The notes beneath the pieces were generated by a model. That model was given only the letters and a program-made list of their open reading frames with translations, was not told where the DNA came from and did not search any database. Below, piece after piece: positions 24,284-32,800 of a stretch of 64,000 nucleotides of DNA. Where the stretch lies: positions 434,001 through 498,000 of the forward strand of contig NZ_JNYY01000005.1 in assembly GCF_000716785.1 (NCBI RefSeq), in the 5' to 3' direction. Made by a program: the position numbers and the translations under genes. Each line of letters begins with the position of its first letter. Positions within the stretch are counted from its first letter, which is position 1. This DNA is from Amycolatopsis vancoresmycina. Lineage in GTDB: Bacteria > Actinomycetota > Actinomycetes > Mycobacteriales > Pseudonocardiaceae.

Positions 24284-25440
24284 GCAGCCGCCACCGCTTC
24301 GGCGATGATCTCGGCGGTCGCGTGCATTTCCGCCTCGCCGGCCAGCAGGGTGCGGTGGTGCAGCCACACGCAGTCCGCGCTGATGGCTTCGGTGTTGGGG
24401 CAGCGCTTCGCGACCGCGTCGAGGCTCTCGTCCGGCGCGCCGATCTCCCAGAACGCGTCGGTGCGGTAGATCGCGCGGAACCCGGCGAACGCGGGCAGGC
24501 CCGCCTCGACGAGCCGGCCGACCAGCGCGTTGCGCCGCTCCTCGGTGATCCCGGGGACGCGGAACATCGCCATGTAGTGCGAGTTCCGGTCGGCGCGCGG
24601 GTCGTCGCCCTGCGGGACGACGCCGTCGATCCCGGCGAGCAGCCGGGACAGCAGGGCCCAGCGCTCGTCGCGGAGGGCGATCTGGGCGTCGAGCCGGCTC
24701 AGCTGCGCGCGCAGCACGGACGCCGAGAACTCGTTGAGCCGCATGTTGGAGCCGGCGATCAGGTGCAGGTACCGGGTGTCGTTCTTCGGACGGCCGCAGC
24801 TGTGCCGCAGGAACGCGCGCTCGTGCATCTCCTTCTCCGGGAAGAGCACGGCGCCGCCTTCGCCCGCGGTCATCAGCTTGCCGTTCTGGAAGCTGAACGT
24901 CGCGACCGTGCCCAGCTCGCCGACCCGCTTGCCCTGCCACTGGGCGCCGTGCGCGTGCGCGGCGTCCTGCAGGATCTGCACGCCGGTGTCGGCGGAGAGC
25001 TTCGCCAGCCCGTCCATGTCGGCCATCAGCCCGGCCATGTGCACCGGCATGATCACCTTGGTGCGCGGGGTGATCGCGTCGGCGGCGGCCGCGACGTCGA
25101 TGCAGTAGGTGTCCGGGTCGACGTCGACCGGGACCGCCACCGCGCCGAGCCGCTGGGCGGCCTGCGACGACGAGATGAAGGTGAAGGCCGGGACGATGAC
25201 CTCGGTGCCCGGCCCGACGTCCATGCACTGCAGGGCGAGCTCGAGCGCGTGCGTGCCGTTGGTGACCGCGAGCGCGTGCTCGGCGCCGTGGTGCTCGGCG
25301 AACTCACGCTCGAAGGAGTTGACCTCGTCGCCGCCCATCCGCCACCACAGGCCCTGCTCCAGCGCCCGGATCAGGCCTTCCCGCTCGGCCTCGTCGTAGT
25401 GCGGCCACTGGGGGAACACCGGTGCCTGTCGCGCGTTCAT
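24280..25440 (-). CDS. rifK: 3-amino-5-hydroxybenzoate (AHBA) synthase RifK
   Basis: 386 residues, DegT/DnrJ/EryC1 aminotransferase fold. The PLP lysine is K188 in SFQNGKLMTAGEGG, the same position and context as in characterised AHBA synthases. The N-terminus MNARQAPVFPQWPHYDEAER is family-typical. RifK aromatises 5-deoxy-5-amino-3-dehydroshikimate to AHBA, the PKS starter, and with RifL also makes UDP-kanosamine. Start ATG 25440 follows GGAGAATCGGAGAG. The promoter is probably the RifZ-type box at 25744-25761, shared with the small mosaic ORF upstream. Confidence 0.97.
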   Translation of the reverse strand: MNARQAPVFPQWPHYDEAEREGLIRALEQGLWWRMGGDEVNSFEREFAEHHGAEHALAVTNGTHALELALQCMDVGPGTEVIVPAFTFISSSQAAQRLGAVAVPVDVDPDTYCIDVAAAADAITPRTKVIMPVHMAGLMADMDGLAKLSADTGVQILQDAAHAHGAQWQGKRVGELGTVATFSFQNGKLMTAGEGGAVLFPEKEMHERAFLRHSCGRPKNDTRYLHLIAGSNMRLNEFSASVLRAQLSRLDAQIALRDERWALLSRLLAGIDGVVPQGDDPRADRNSHYMAMFRVPGITEERRNALVGRLVEAGLPAFAGFRAIYRTDAFWEIGAPDESLDAVAKRCPNTEAISADCVWLHHRTLLAGEAEMHATAEIIAEAVAAA

Positions 25441-25482
25441 GTCTCTCCGATTCTCCGCTGTGGGTCCAGTTGAGGCTGTTGT

Positions 25483-25689
25483 TCACCAAAGACCGAACAA
25501 AGCGCGGTAGGAATCCATCAGGCATTGCAGGATGCGATCCACCGTGTTCGTTTCGTTCGCCGACGGCGGTGTCGGGTCGGTGCCGCGACGGTCCGCGAAC
25601 TCGTGCTCAAGGTGTTTCACCAGGTCATTCCACGCGGCTTCGACGTAGTCAGCCGGCCGCGGGAGTTCTGCAGGCTGTCGCGCGTCCAT
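25483..25689 (-). pseudogene. 68-codon mosaic ORF: truncated rifK copy joined to the rifI 3' end
   Basis: The ORF starts MDARQPAELPRPADY, like RifK (MNARQAPVFPQWPHY). Across the start codon and ribosome-binding site (25673-25705 against 25430-25462) 28 of 33 bases match. The middle, LEHEFADRRG to LQCLMD, aligns with RifK FEREFAEHHG to LQCMD. The end, MDSYRALFGLW-stop, aligns with the RifI end LDSYRAFFGWP-stop, with 28 of 41 bases matching. This is what a tandem rifI-rifK duplication would leave after an internal deletion. It has a good GGAG site and is the first ORF after the RifZ-type promoter, so it is probably translated. Whether the product does anything is unknown. Confidence 0.6.
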
Positions 25690-25716
25690 ATTTCTCCGAA
25701 TCTTCGCCCGGTTCCC

Positions 25717-25761
25717 AAAATATGGCGGCGCCCGGCCGGGCCGCATCCCCCGGCCTGGTAG
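25717..25761 (-). promoter_or_regulatory. RifZ-type box and -10 of the rifK-L-M-N operon
   Basis: On the minus strand CTACC-N8-GGATG spans 25761-25744, a perfect consensus match, followed after 21 bp by TATTTT (25722-25717). It lies in the 84-bp gap between the rifI stop and the mosaic ORF, so the AHBA synthase genes can be transcribed separately from the PKS read-through. Confidence 0.82.
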
Positions 25762-25773
25762 TAGTCCGGCCGT

Positions 25774-26562
25774 TCACGGCCACCCGAAAAAGGCCCGGTA
25801 GGAGTCCAGTTGCCCGTCGAGCATGTGCATTCCGTAATGGACGGGATGACCGAGTTCCGCCGCTTCGCGCAGCAGCCGCGTTTCCGCGGGTTTCATGATG
25901 ATGTCGGCCACCACGCAGCCCGGTGGCAGCAGGCGCGGCCGGAACGGCAGCGGATCGCCGGGGTCCAGGCCGAGCGGGGTGGCGTTCACGACGAGGCCGG
26001 CGCCGCCGGTGTCCGGCTCGGCCGAGGTGGCGGTCCGGCCCGGCCAGTGCGCGTCCAGGCGGTCGCGGAGGGCGTGCAGCTTCGCGGTGTCCGGGTCGCA
26101 CACCGCCAGCCGGTCCGCCCCGGCGGCCAGCAGGGCGGCCGCGATCGCGCTGCCCGCCCCGCCGGCGCCGACGAGCGCCACCCGTTGCCCCTTGGGGTCG
26201 TGGCCCGCGGCGACGAGGCCGGCGACGAAGCCGAGGCCGTCGAAGTTCTCCGCGTACCAGCTGCCGTCCGCTTCCCGCCGGAGCGCGTTGGCGCTGCCGG
26301 TGATCTCGACCATCGGGCTGCGGCGGGCGGCGAGCCCGGCGGCGGCCGTCTTGTGCGGCACCGTGACGAAGATGCCGTCGAGGTTGCCGATGGCCTGCAG
26401 GCCGCCGACGACCCGGGCGAGGTCCGCGGGTTTCGCGTGCACCGGAACGAGCACGGCGTCGACGTCCAGCCGGGCGAACAGCGGGTTCAGCAACCCGGGC
26501 GACCGGACCTGGGTGACGGGATCGCCCAGGACGACGTACAGCCGGGTGGCCCCGCTGATCAC
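25774..26562 (-). CDS. rifI: Aminoquinate/shikimate dehydrogenase-like RifI
   Basis: 262 residues, AroE fold. N-terminal YVVLGDPVTQVRSPGLLNP corresponds to the substrate-binding segment of AroE; FVTVPHK carries the catalytic Lys; the NAD(P) loop is GAGGAGSAIA; C-terminal DGQLDSYRAFFGW. RifI is an aminoquinate dehydrogenase that diverts aminodehydroquinate and is not essential for AHBA. The GTG at 26562 overlaps the rifH stop by four bases (GTGA). Its last codons recur in the downstream mosaic ORF. Confidence 0.93.
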   Translation of the reverse strand: MISGATRLYVVLGDPVTQVRSPGLLNPLFARLDVDAVLVPVHAKPADLARVVGGLQAIGNLDGIFVTVPHKTAAAGLAARRSPMVEITGSANALRREADGSWYAENFDGLGFVAGLVAAGHDPKGQRVALVGAGGAGSAIAAALLAAGADRLAVCDPDTAKLHALRDRLDAHWPGRTATSAEPDTGGAGLVVNATPLGLDPGDPLPFRPRLLPPGCVVADIIMKPAETRLLREAAELGHPVHYGMHMLDGQLDSYRAFFGWP

Positions 26563-27815
26563 CGGGCCTCCACCCGCCTGCCGCACAACAGTTCCGCGAC
26601 CGAACGAGCGAGCTGCACCGACTGCCCGGCGTTGAGCCGCGGGTCGCAGGCGGTCAGGTAGCGGGCGGGCAGGTCGGCTTCGGCGACGCCCGGGGAACCG
26701 CCGAGGCATTCGGTCACGTCCTCGCCGGTCACCTCGACGTGGACGCCGCCGGGGTGGGTGCCGAGCACGCGGTGGACCTCGAAGAAGCCGGCGAGCTCGT
26801 CGAGCACGTGGTCGAGGTGGCGGGTCTTGAACCCGTTGCCCGACCGGCGGGTGTTGCCGTGCATCGGGTCGCACTGCCAGATCACCTCGTGCCCGGACGC
26901 GGCGACCTTCTCCACGATCGGCGGGAGCACGTCGCGGACCAGGTCGTGGCCCATCCGGCTGACCAGCGTCAGCCGGCCCGGCGTGCGGTGCGGGTCGAGC
27001 CGTTCCACGTACTCGACGGCCTGTTCCGGCGTCACGCTCGGCCCGAGCTTGAGGCCGATCGGGTTGGACAGCAGCTCCGCGAAGGCGATGTGGGCCCCGT
27101 CGAGCTGGCGGGTCCGCTCGCCGATCCACAGGAAGTGCGCCAGCCCGCTGGACAACCGGGGTTCCGGACCGCTCGCGTCCGCCCACAGCACGGCCCGTTC
27201 GTAGTCGAGCAGGAGCATTTCGTGACTGACGTGCACGTCGTCCGCGCAGAACTTGCGGACCAGGTCCATCGCCTCGAGCGCGTTGGCGTGGGCCCGCAGC
27301 ATCCGGCGCGGGTCCGGGGTCCGGGCCTCGGCCGTGGGTTCCGGGGCGTTGATGATGTCGCCGCGGTAGACCGGCAGCCCCAGCGCGTCGACGGTGTTCG
27401 ACCGCGGCTTGGCGTACTGCCCGGCCATCCGGGCGAGCTTGACGACCGGCAGGCCGGCCGCGGCCGCGAGCACGTCCGCCATCTCCTCCAGCAGCCGCAG
27501 GTTGCCCCGCAGGTGGCTCTCGGTGTTGCCGTCGAACGTTTCCGCGCAGTCGCCGCCCTGCAGCAGGAACGCCTCGCCGCGGGCGACCGACGCGAGCCGG
27601 GCCGCCAGCCGGGCCGTCTCGGCCGGTGCGACGACCGGTTCGGCGTCGTGCAGCTGCCCGGCCACCCGGGCCGCCCGCGCGGGGTCCGGCCAGTCCGGCT
27701 GTTGCGCGGCGGGCCGGGCCAGTGCCTCGTCCAGCCTGCGGCCCAGCGCCCGGTCCACCGCGCGGCGGTGGATCGGGCCGCCGGGCTCGGCAGGTCCGTG
27801 CAGCAGTCTTCTCAT
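26559..27815 (-). CDS. rifH: AminoDAHP synthase RifH (type II DAHP synthase)
   Basis: 418 residues of plant-type (class II) DAHP synthase. Motifs FLLQGGDCAETF, CDPMHGNTRRSGNGFKTRHL and EVTGEDVTECLGG give the metal- and PEP-binding residues (Cys, His, Glu). RifH condenses PEP with 1-imino-erythrose-4-phosphate, opening the aminoshikimate branch. It lacks the longer N-terminal regulatory part of the primary-metabolism enzyme. The ATG 27815 overlaps the rifG stop by four bases. Confidence 0.94.
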   Translation of the reverse strand: MRRLLHGPAEPGGPIHRRAVDRALGRRLDEALARPAAQQPDWPDPARAARVAGQLHDAEPVVAPAETARLAARLASVARGEAFLLQGGDCAETFDGNTESHLRGNLRLLEEMADVLAAAAGLPVVKLARMAGQYAKPRSNTVDALGLPVYRGDIINAPEPTAEARTPDPRRMLRAHANALEAMDLVRKFCADDVHVSHEMLLLDYERAVLWADASGPEPRLSSGLAHFLWIGERTRQLDGAHIAFAELLSNPIGLKLGPSVTPEQAVEYVERLDPHRTPGRLTLVSRMGHDLVRDVLPPIVEKVAASGHEVIWQCDPMHGNTRRSGNGFKTRHLDHVLDELAGFFEVHRVLGTHPGGVHVEVTGEDVTECLGGSPGVAEADLPARYLTACDPRLNAGQSVQLARSVAELLCGRRVEAR

Positions 27816-28867
27816 GCCGGCGCCGCATCGGTGGCCGCGACCAGGTCCGTCAGCCGCTCACGGGGCAGCTCGCCGAGGACGCGCGCCACCAGCTCCGGCG
27901 GCACGTCGCTCACCAGCTCCGCGCCGCGGGGCCCGTCCAGGACGAAGGCGAGCCCGGTGATCGCCTTCTTGTCCCGGTGCATCTGCCGGATCAGGACCGC
28001 CGGATCGACGCCGTCGGGCAACGCGGTGGGCAGGCCGTAGTACTCGACGACGGCCCGGTGTTCGTCCACCCGGGACTGATCGATGCGGCCCAGCGCCCCC
28101 GCCAGCCGCCCCGCGAACACCGTGCCGATGGCCACGGCCTCGCCGTGGCGCAGCGCGAAGTCCGTCGCGATCTCCAGCGCGTGCCCGAGGGTGTGCCCGT
28201 AGTTGAGCAGGTGCCGCAGCCCGGTGTCCCGCTCGTCCTGCGCCACGATCCCCGCCTTGAGCGTGACGCTGGCCGCGATCTGCTCCGGCAGCGACCGCCC
28301 GCGCAGGCCCGGCGCGCCGATGAAGTGGCAGCGAGCGATCTCGCCGAGGCCGTTCAGCACCTCCCGCCGCGGCAAGGTGGTCAGGTAGTCGGTGTCGCAC
28401 AGGACCGCGCTGGGCTGCCAGTACGCGCCGACGAGGTTCTTGCCCGCCGTCAGGTTCACCGCGGTCTTCCCGCCGACGCTGGCGTCCACCTGGGCCAGCA
28501 GCGTCGTGGGCAGGTGGACCACGGCGACCCCGCGGTGGTACAGCGCGGCCGCGAGCCCGACGACGTCCGTGGTCGTGCCGCCGCCGCAGGAGACGACGAC
28601 GTCGGACCGGGTCAGCCCGAACCTCGCGAACTCGCCGCACAGGTCCTCCACAGTGGACAGTCGCTTGTCCTGCTCGCCGTCGCGGGCCGGCAGCAGCAGC
28701 GTCTCGACGCCGGTGTCCGGCACCCAGTCGGGCGGGCGGGCCGAGACGACCGCGGCCCGCCGGGCGCCGAGCCGCCGGACGACCCCGGGCAGCGAGTGCC
28801 GCACCCCGGGGCCGACCAGCACGTCGTAGGACCGCTCGTTCAGGCGGACCGGGATCGTGGTGCTCAC
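27812..28867 (-). CDS. rifG: Aminodehydroquinate synthase RifG
   Basis: 351 residues, AroB fold. NAD-binding GGGTTTDVVGLAAALYHRG, then PTTLLAQVDASVGGKTAVN and the zinc His motif LNYGHTLGHALE. RifG cyclises aminoDAHP to aminodehydroquinate. Start is GTG 28867, which overlaps the stop of a 62-codon ORF by four bases; the longer frame upstream is a run-through. The next enzyme, the dehydratase RifJ, is not in this window, as in A. mediterranei, where it lies apart. Confidence 0.94.
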   Translation of the reverse strand: MSTTIPVRLNERSYDVLVGPGVRHSLPGVVRRLGARRAAVVSARPPDWVPDTGVETLLLPARDGEQDKRLSTVEDLCGEFARFGLTRSDVVVSCGGGTTTDVVGLAAALYHRGVAVVHLPTTLLAQVDASVGGKTAVNLTAGKNLVGAYWQPSAVLCDTDYLTTLPRREVLNGLGEIARCHFIGAPGLRGRSLPEQIAASVTLKAGIVAQDERDTGLRHLLNYGHTLGHALEIATDFALRHGEAVAIGTVFAGRLAGALGRIDQSRVDEHRAVVEYYGLPTALPDGVDPAVLIRQMHRDKKAITGLAFVLDGPRGAELVSDVPPELVARVLGELPRERLTDLVAATDAAPA

Positions 28868-29052
28868 GGCGCCTTCTCCCGCGGCTCCGGCAGCGTCCGG
28901 TACGGCAGGTCGGCGATCCGGGCGACCGGCTCGCTGCCGTGGTGGAGGTATTCGCCGCCGTAGAAGAAATTGAGGTACGGGATGTAGTGGTGCGCGTAGG
29001 CGGACTTGCACAGGCCGGCGAACCGGGCCAGCAGGCCGTCGTTTTCCGTCAT
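28864..29052 (-). CDS. 62-residue conserved-position hypothetical protein between rifF and rifG
   Basis: The ATG 29052 is preceded by GGGGAAGGGAAGACG, a strong ribosome-binding site, 18 bp after the rifF stop. Its TGA overlaps the rifG GTG by four bases, so it is tightly placed in the operon. The peptide is soluble, rich in aromatic residues (AYAHHYIPYLNFFYGGEYLHH), and has no motif I recognise. It is not the tail of rifF, which has its own stop. It may be a small partner of RifF or the PKS terminus, or only a coupling ORF. Confidence 0.7.
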   Translation of the reverse strand: MTENDGLLARFAGLCKSAYAHHYIPYLNFFYGGEYLHHGSEPVARIADLPYRTLPEPREKAP

Positions 29053-29070
29053 CGTCTTCCCTTCCCCGGT

Positions 29071-29847
29071 TCAGCCGAGCTCGCCGGACAGCACGCGGTC
29101 GATCAGCGCGCGGTGCTCGTCGTCGTCGGTGATCGTGCGCACCTGCTCGCGGCCGTCCCGGACCGTCAGGTACCGGCGCTGCCGCAGGAACACCTGGCCG
29201 TTTTCGAACGCCCGGCCGCACAGGACCTCCTGCAGGTCGGTGCGGGCGGTGTCCCCCACCAGGGCCCGGAAGTTGTCCTCCAGTTCCTTCCAGTCGCTCC
29301 ACTGGCGGGGCTGCGTCGTGAAGGTGTAGACGACGCTCCAGCGGGTGACCGCGCCCCGGCGTTGCAGCGCGTACCCGGCTTCCTTCTCCACCAGCCGGAA
29401 CTGGCTGCTGTACTGGGTCTGCACCCCGGGGCCGACCGGCAGCGGCTCGAGGTAGGTCGGGCCGGGGTAGCCGACGTCGACGAGCCATTCGCGGCCGTCC
29501 AGGGTGACCAGGTTGAACATGTGCTCGACATCGGTCCCGAAGGTCTCGCGGCCTTCGGTGGTGCTGCCCGCGAGCGGCGAGACGTCGTAGCCCAGTTCGG
29601 TCAGGAGCCGGTGGAACAGCCGGTTCAGGTGGTAGCAGGCCCCGCCCTTCCCCTGCGCGATGCTGGTTTCGAAGACGGCGTCCTCGTCGAGGTCGACGAC
29701 GTCGGTCGCGTCCCGCAGCCCGTAGGCGACGCTGCTGTACGGGATCGTCATGAGGTGGCTCTTCTGCAACTGCCGCAGCGTTTCCAGGTCGTTGCCGGTG
29801 ACTCCGGCACAGCCGATCCGCCGGAGGTAGGTACTCACGTCGAACAC
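29071..29847 (-). CDS. rifF: Amide synthase RifF (arylamine N-acetyltransferase family)
   Basis: 258 residues. The NAT triad is present: C71 in GKGGACYHLN, H109 in VEHMFNLV, D124 in WLVDVGYPG. RifF releases the completed undecaketide from ACP10 by forming the macrolactam with the AHBA amine, replacing a thioesterase. Start GTG 29847 behind AGGTGG; the RifE stop is 17 bp upstream. The numbering is two residues short of the published RifF, so an alternative start is possible, though no better codon lies in frame. Confidence 0.95.
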   Translation of the reverse strand: MFDVSTYLRRIGCAGVTGNDLETLRQLQKSHLMTIPYSSVAYGLRDATDVVDLDEDAVFETSIAQGKGGACYHLNRLFHRLLTELGYDVSPLAGSTTEGRETFGTDVEHMFNLVTLDGREWLVDVGYPGPTYLEPLPVGPGVQTQYSSQFRLVEKEAGYALQRRGAVTRWSVVYTFTTQPRQWSDWKELEDNFRALVGDTARTDLQEVLCGRAFENGQVFLRQRRYLTVRDGREQVRTITDDDEHRALIDRVLSGELG

Positions 29848-29864
29848 GGTTCACCACCTTTCTT

Positions 29865-32800
29865 TCAGACGAGTTCGTGCAGGTGCGCGGCGAGCAGCTT
29901 CGGCGTCGGGTGGTCGAAGACGACGCTGGGCGCGATCTTCCGTTCGGTCATGGCGCGCAGGCGGTTGCGGAGCTCGATGGCCGTGAGGGAGTCGAAGCCG
30001 ATCTCGAACAGCCCCTGGTCCTCGTCGATCTGGTGGGCCGAGCTGAAGCCCAGCACCCCGGCCACCTGGGTCCGCACCGCGTCGAGCAGGACCGCGACCC
30101 GCTGGTCCGGGGTCAGCCCGGCCAGCCGGTCGGCCAGCCCCTTGTCCACAGTGGACGCAGCACGGGCCTGCTGGCGGACGGCCGGAACCAGGCCGCGCAG
30201 CAGGTGCGGCACCGGCGTACCGGCGGTCCGCAGCCCGCGAAGGTCGAGCCGGGCGGGCACGAGCTGCGCCGCTCCGGCGGCGAGGGCGGCGTCGAAGAGT
30301 TCCATGCCCTCTTCCGGCTGCATGGCCACCAGCCCGCCCCGGCGGTTCATCCGGGCGCGGGCGGCCTCGTCGGAACCGGCCGCCATGCCGCCGGAGGTCT
30401 GGTCCCACAGGCCCCACGCCAGCGACTGGCCCGGCAGGCCCGCCGCGCGCCGGGCGGCCATCAGGCCGTCCAGGTAGGCGTTCGCCGCCGCGTAGCCGCC
30501 ACTGCCGGCGCCCATGAACACCGCCGAAACCGAGGAGTAGACGACGAACGCCCGCAGGTCCGTGCCGCGGGTGAGCTCGTCCAGGTGCCGGGCGGCGGTG
30601 ACCTTGGCCGCGAACACCTCGGCCAGCTGCTCCGGGGTCACCGTGCCGATCACCCCGGCGGACGGCACGCCGGCCGTGTGCACCACGGCCGTCGGCCGGT
30701 GCTCGTCGAGCAGCGCCGCCACCTGGGCGCGGTCGGCGACGTCGCAAGCGACGACCGAAACGTCCGCGCCCAGCCCGGTGAGGTCGGTGACCAGGTCCTT
30801 CGCGCCTTCGGCGTCGAGGCCGCGGCGGCTCACCAGCAGCAGCTGCCGCACGCCGTGCCGCTCGACGAGGTGCCGGGCGGCCAGGCCGCCGAGCGACCCG
30901 GTACCGCCGGTGACCAGCACCGTCCCGTCGGCCGGGAACGCCGCGGGCGCACCCGGCGCGGCGACGCGGGCCAGCCGCGGGATCGACAGGGTCGTGCCGC
31001 GCACGGCGACCTGCGGTTCCCCGCTGTCCAGCACCGCGCTCAGGGCCGGGGTCACGTCGGCGTCGGTGTCGACGAGGACGATCCGGTCCGGGTTCTCCGC
31101 CTGGGCGGCCCGGACCAGGCCCCACACCGCGGACGCGGCCGGGTCGGTGACCACGCCGTCGCCGGCGGGCACCGCGCCCCGGGTCACGATCGCCAGCTTC
31201 GCGCCCTCCAGGCCGCCGCCGGCGAGCCAGCACTGCACGACGTCGAGCACCCGGACGGTGAGGTCCAGCGGCCCGTCGCCGCCGGCTTCCATGACGGCCA
31301 CCTCGGGGGCGGCGATCACGCCGGACAGCACGTCGTCGGCCAGGGTCGCCACGTCTTCGGCGGTGGCCACCGGCACCCACGACGGCACCGGCCGCGCACT
31401 GTCCACTCGGGACAGCGGGGTCCAGCCGACGCGGAACAGGGAGCCGTTGCCCTCCGCCGTGGCCAGCTGGTCGTCGGTCACCGGACGGCCGATCAGCGCG
31501 TCCAGGGTGACGACCAGGCCGCCGGTCTCGTCGACGGCTTCGAGGGACAGGTCGTCCCCTTCGGCCTTGGCGACCCGCACCCGCAGCGCCGAAGCACCGG
31601 CCGCGTGCAGCCGCAGCCCGTTCCACGCGAACGGCAGCCGCACCTCGTCGCCGTAGGACCCGGCATCGCCGGAGGCGGCGGCCACCATCGTCGAGTGCAG
31701 GGCGGCGTCCAGCAACGCGGGGTGGATGCCGAACCGGGCGGCTTCCTCGCGGTGGTCTTCGGGCAGGGCGATCTCGGCGAAGGTCTCGTCTCCGCGCCGC
31801 CACACCGCCCGCACGGCCCGGAACACCGGGCCGTACCCGTAGCCGACGTCGGCGAGCACGTCGTAGGCCCCGCCGATGTCCACCGGCTGCGCGCCGGGCG
31901 GCGGCCAGGCCGTGAAGTCGAACGCGGCGGTCCGCCGGCCCGCCGGGACCAGCACGCCGGTCGCGTGCCGCGTCCAGGTGTCCGCGTCCTCGCGCAGGGA
32001 GTAGACGTCGACCGTGCGCGAACCGTCTTCGCCCGGCCCGCTCAGCGCGACCTGCACGCGCACCCCGCCCCGGCGGGGCACCACGAGCGGCGCCTCGATG
32101 ACCAGCTCGTCGAGCACCGGGCAACCGGCTTCGTCACCGGCCCGCACGGCCAGCTCGACCAGGCCGGTGCCGGGCACGATCACGACGTCCCGGACCAGGT
32201 GGTCGGCCAGCCAGGGGTGCGTCCGCAGGGACAGCCGCGAGGTGCAGACGAGCCCGTCGGACTGCGGGAGCGGCACGACCGCGCCGAGCAGCGGGTGGTC
32301 GGCCCCGGCGAGGCCGAGCGAGACGGCGTCGGCGGCGGGCTCGGCCGGGCTGAGCCAGTAGTGCTGGTGGTCGAAGGCGTAGGCCGGCAGGTCCACCGGC
32401 TCGGCCGGGGCGGGCACGAACCCGCTCCAGTCGACCGCGACCCCGCGGACGAACAGCTCGGCCATCGAGGTGAGCAGCCGCCGCGGCCCGCCGTCGGCCC
32501 GCCGCACCGACCCGGCCACCACCGCGTCGTCGCTGATTTCGCTGAGCGGCTGGACCAGCACCGGGTGGGCGCTGACCTCGACGAACACGCCGTGGCCGGA
32601 GCCGAGCAGCTCGGTCACGGCCGGGCCGAAGCCGACCTGCTGCCGCAGGTTCCGGTACCAGTAGCCGCCGTCCAGGACCCCGGCTTCGGTGATCCACTCG
32701 CCGGTCACGGTCGAGCGGAACGGCACCAGCGGCGCCTGCGCTTCGATTCCGGCCAGCGTCTCGGCCAGGGTGTCGCGGATGTCTTCGACGTGCCAGGTGT

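Noticed and set aside
27812..29857. A single 681-codon fusion of an upstream part with RifG
   Set aside because: The upstream part is an out-of-frame reading of rifF; RifG starts at GTG 28867 with a normal N-terminus and length.
29865..30100. A thioesterase at the end of module 10
   Set aside because: RifE ends about ten residues after the ACP10 region, without a GxSxG domain; release is by RifF.
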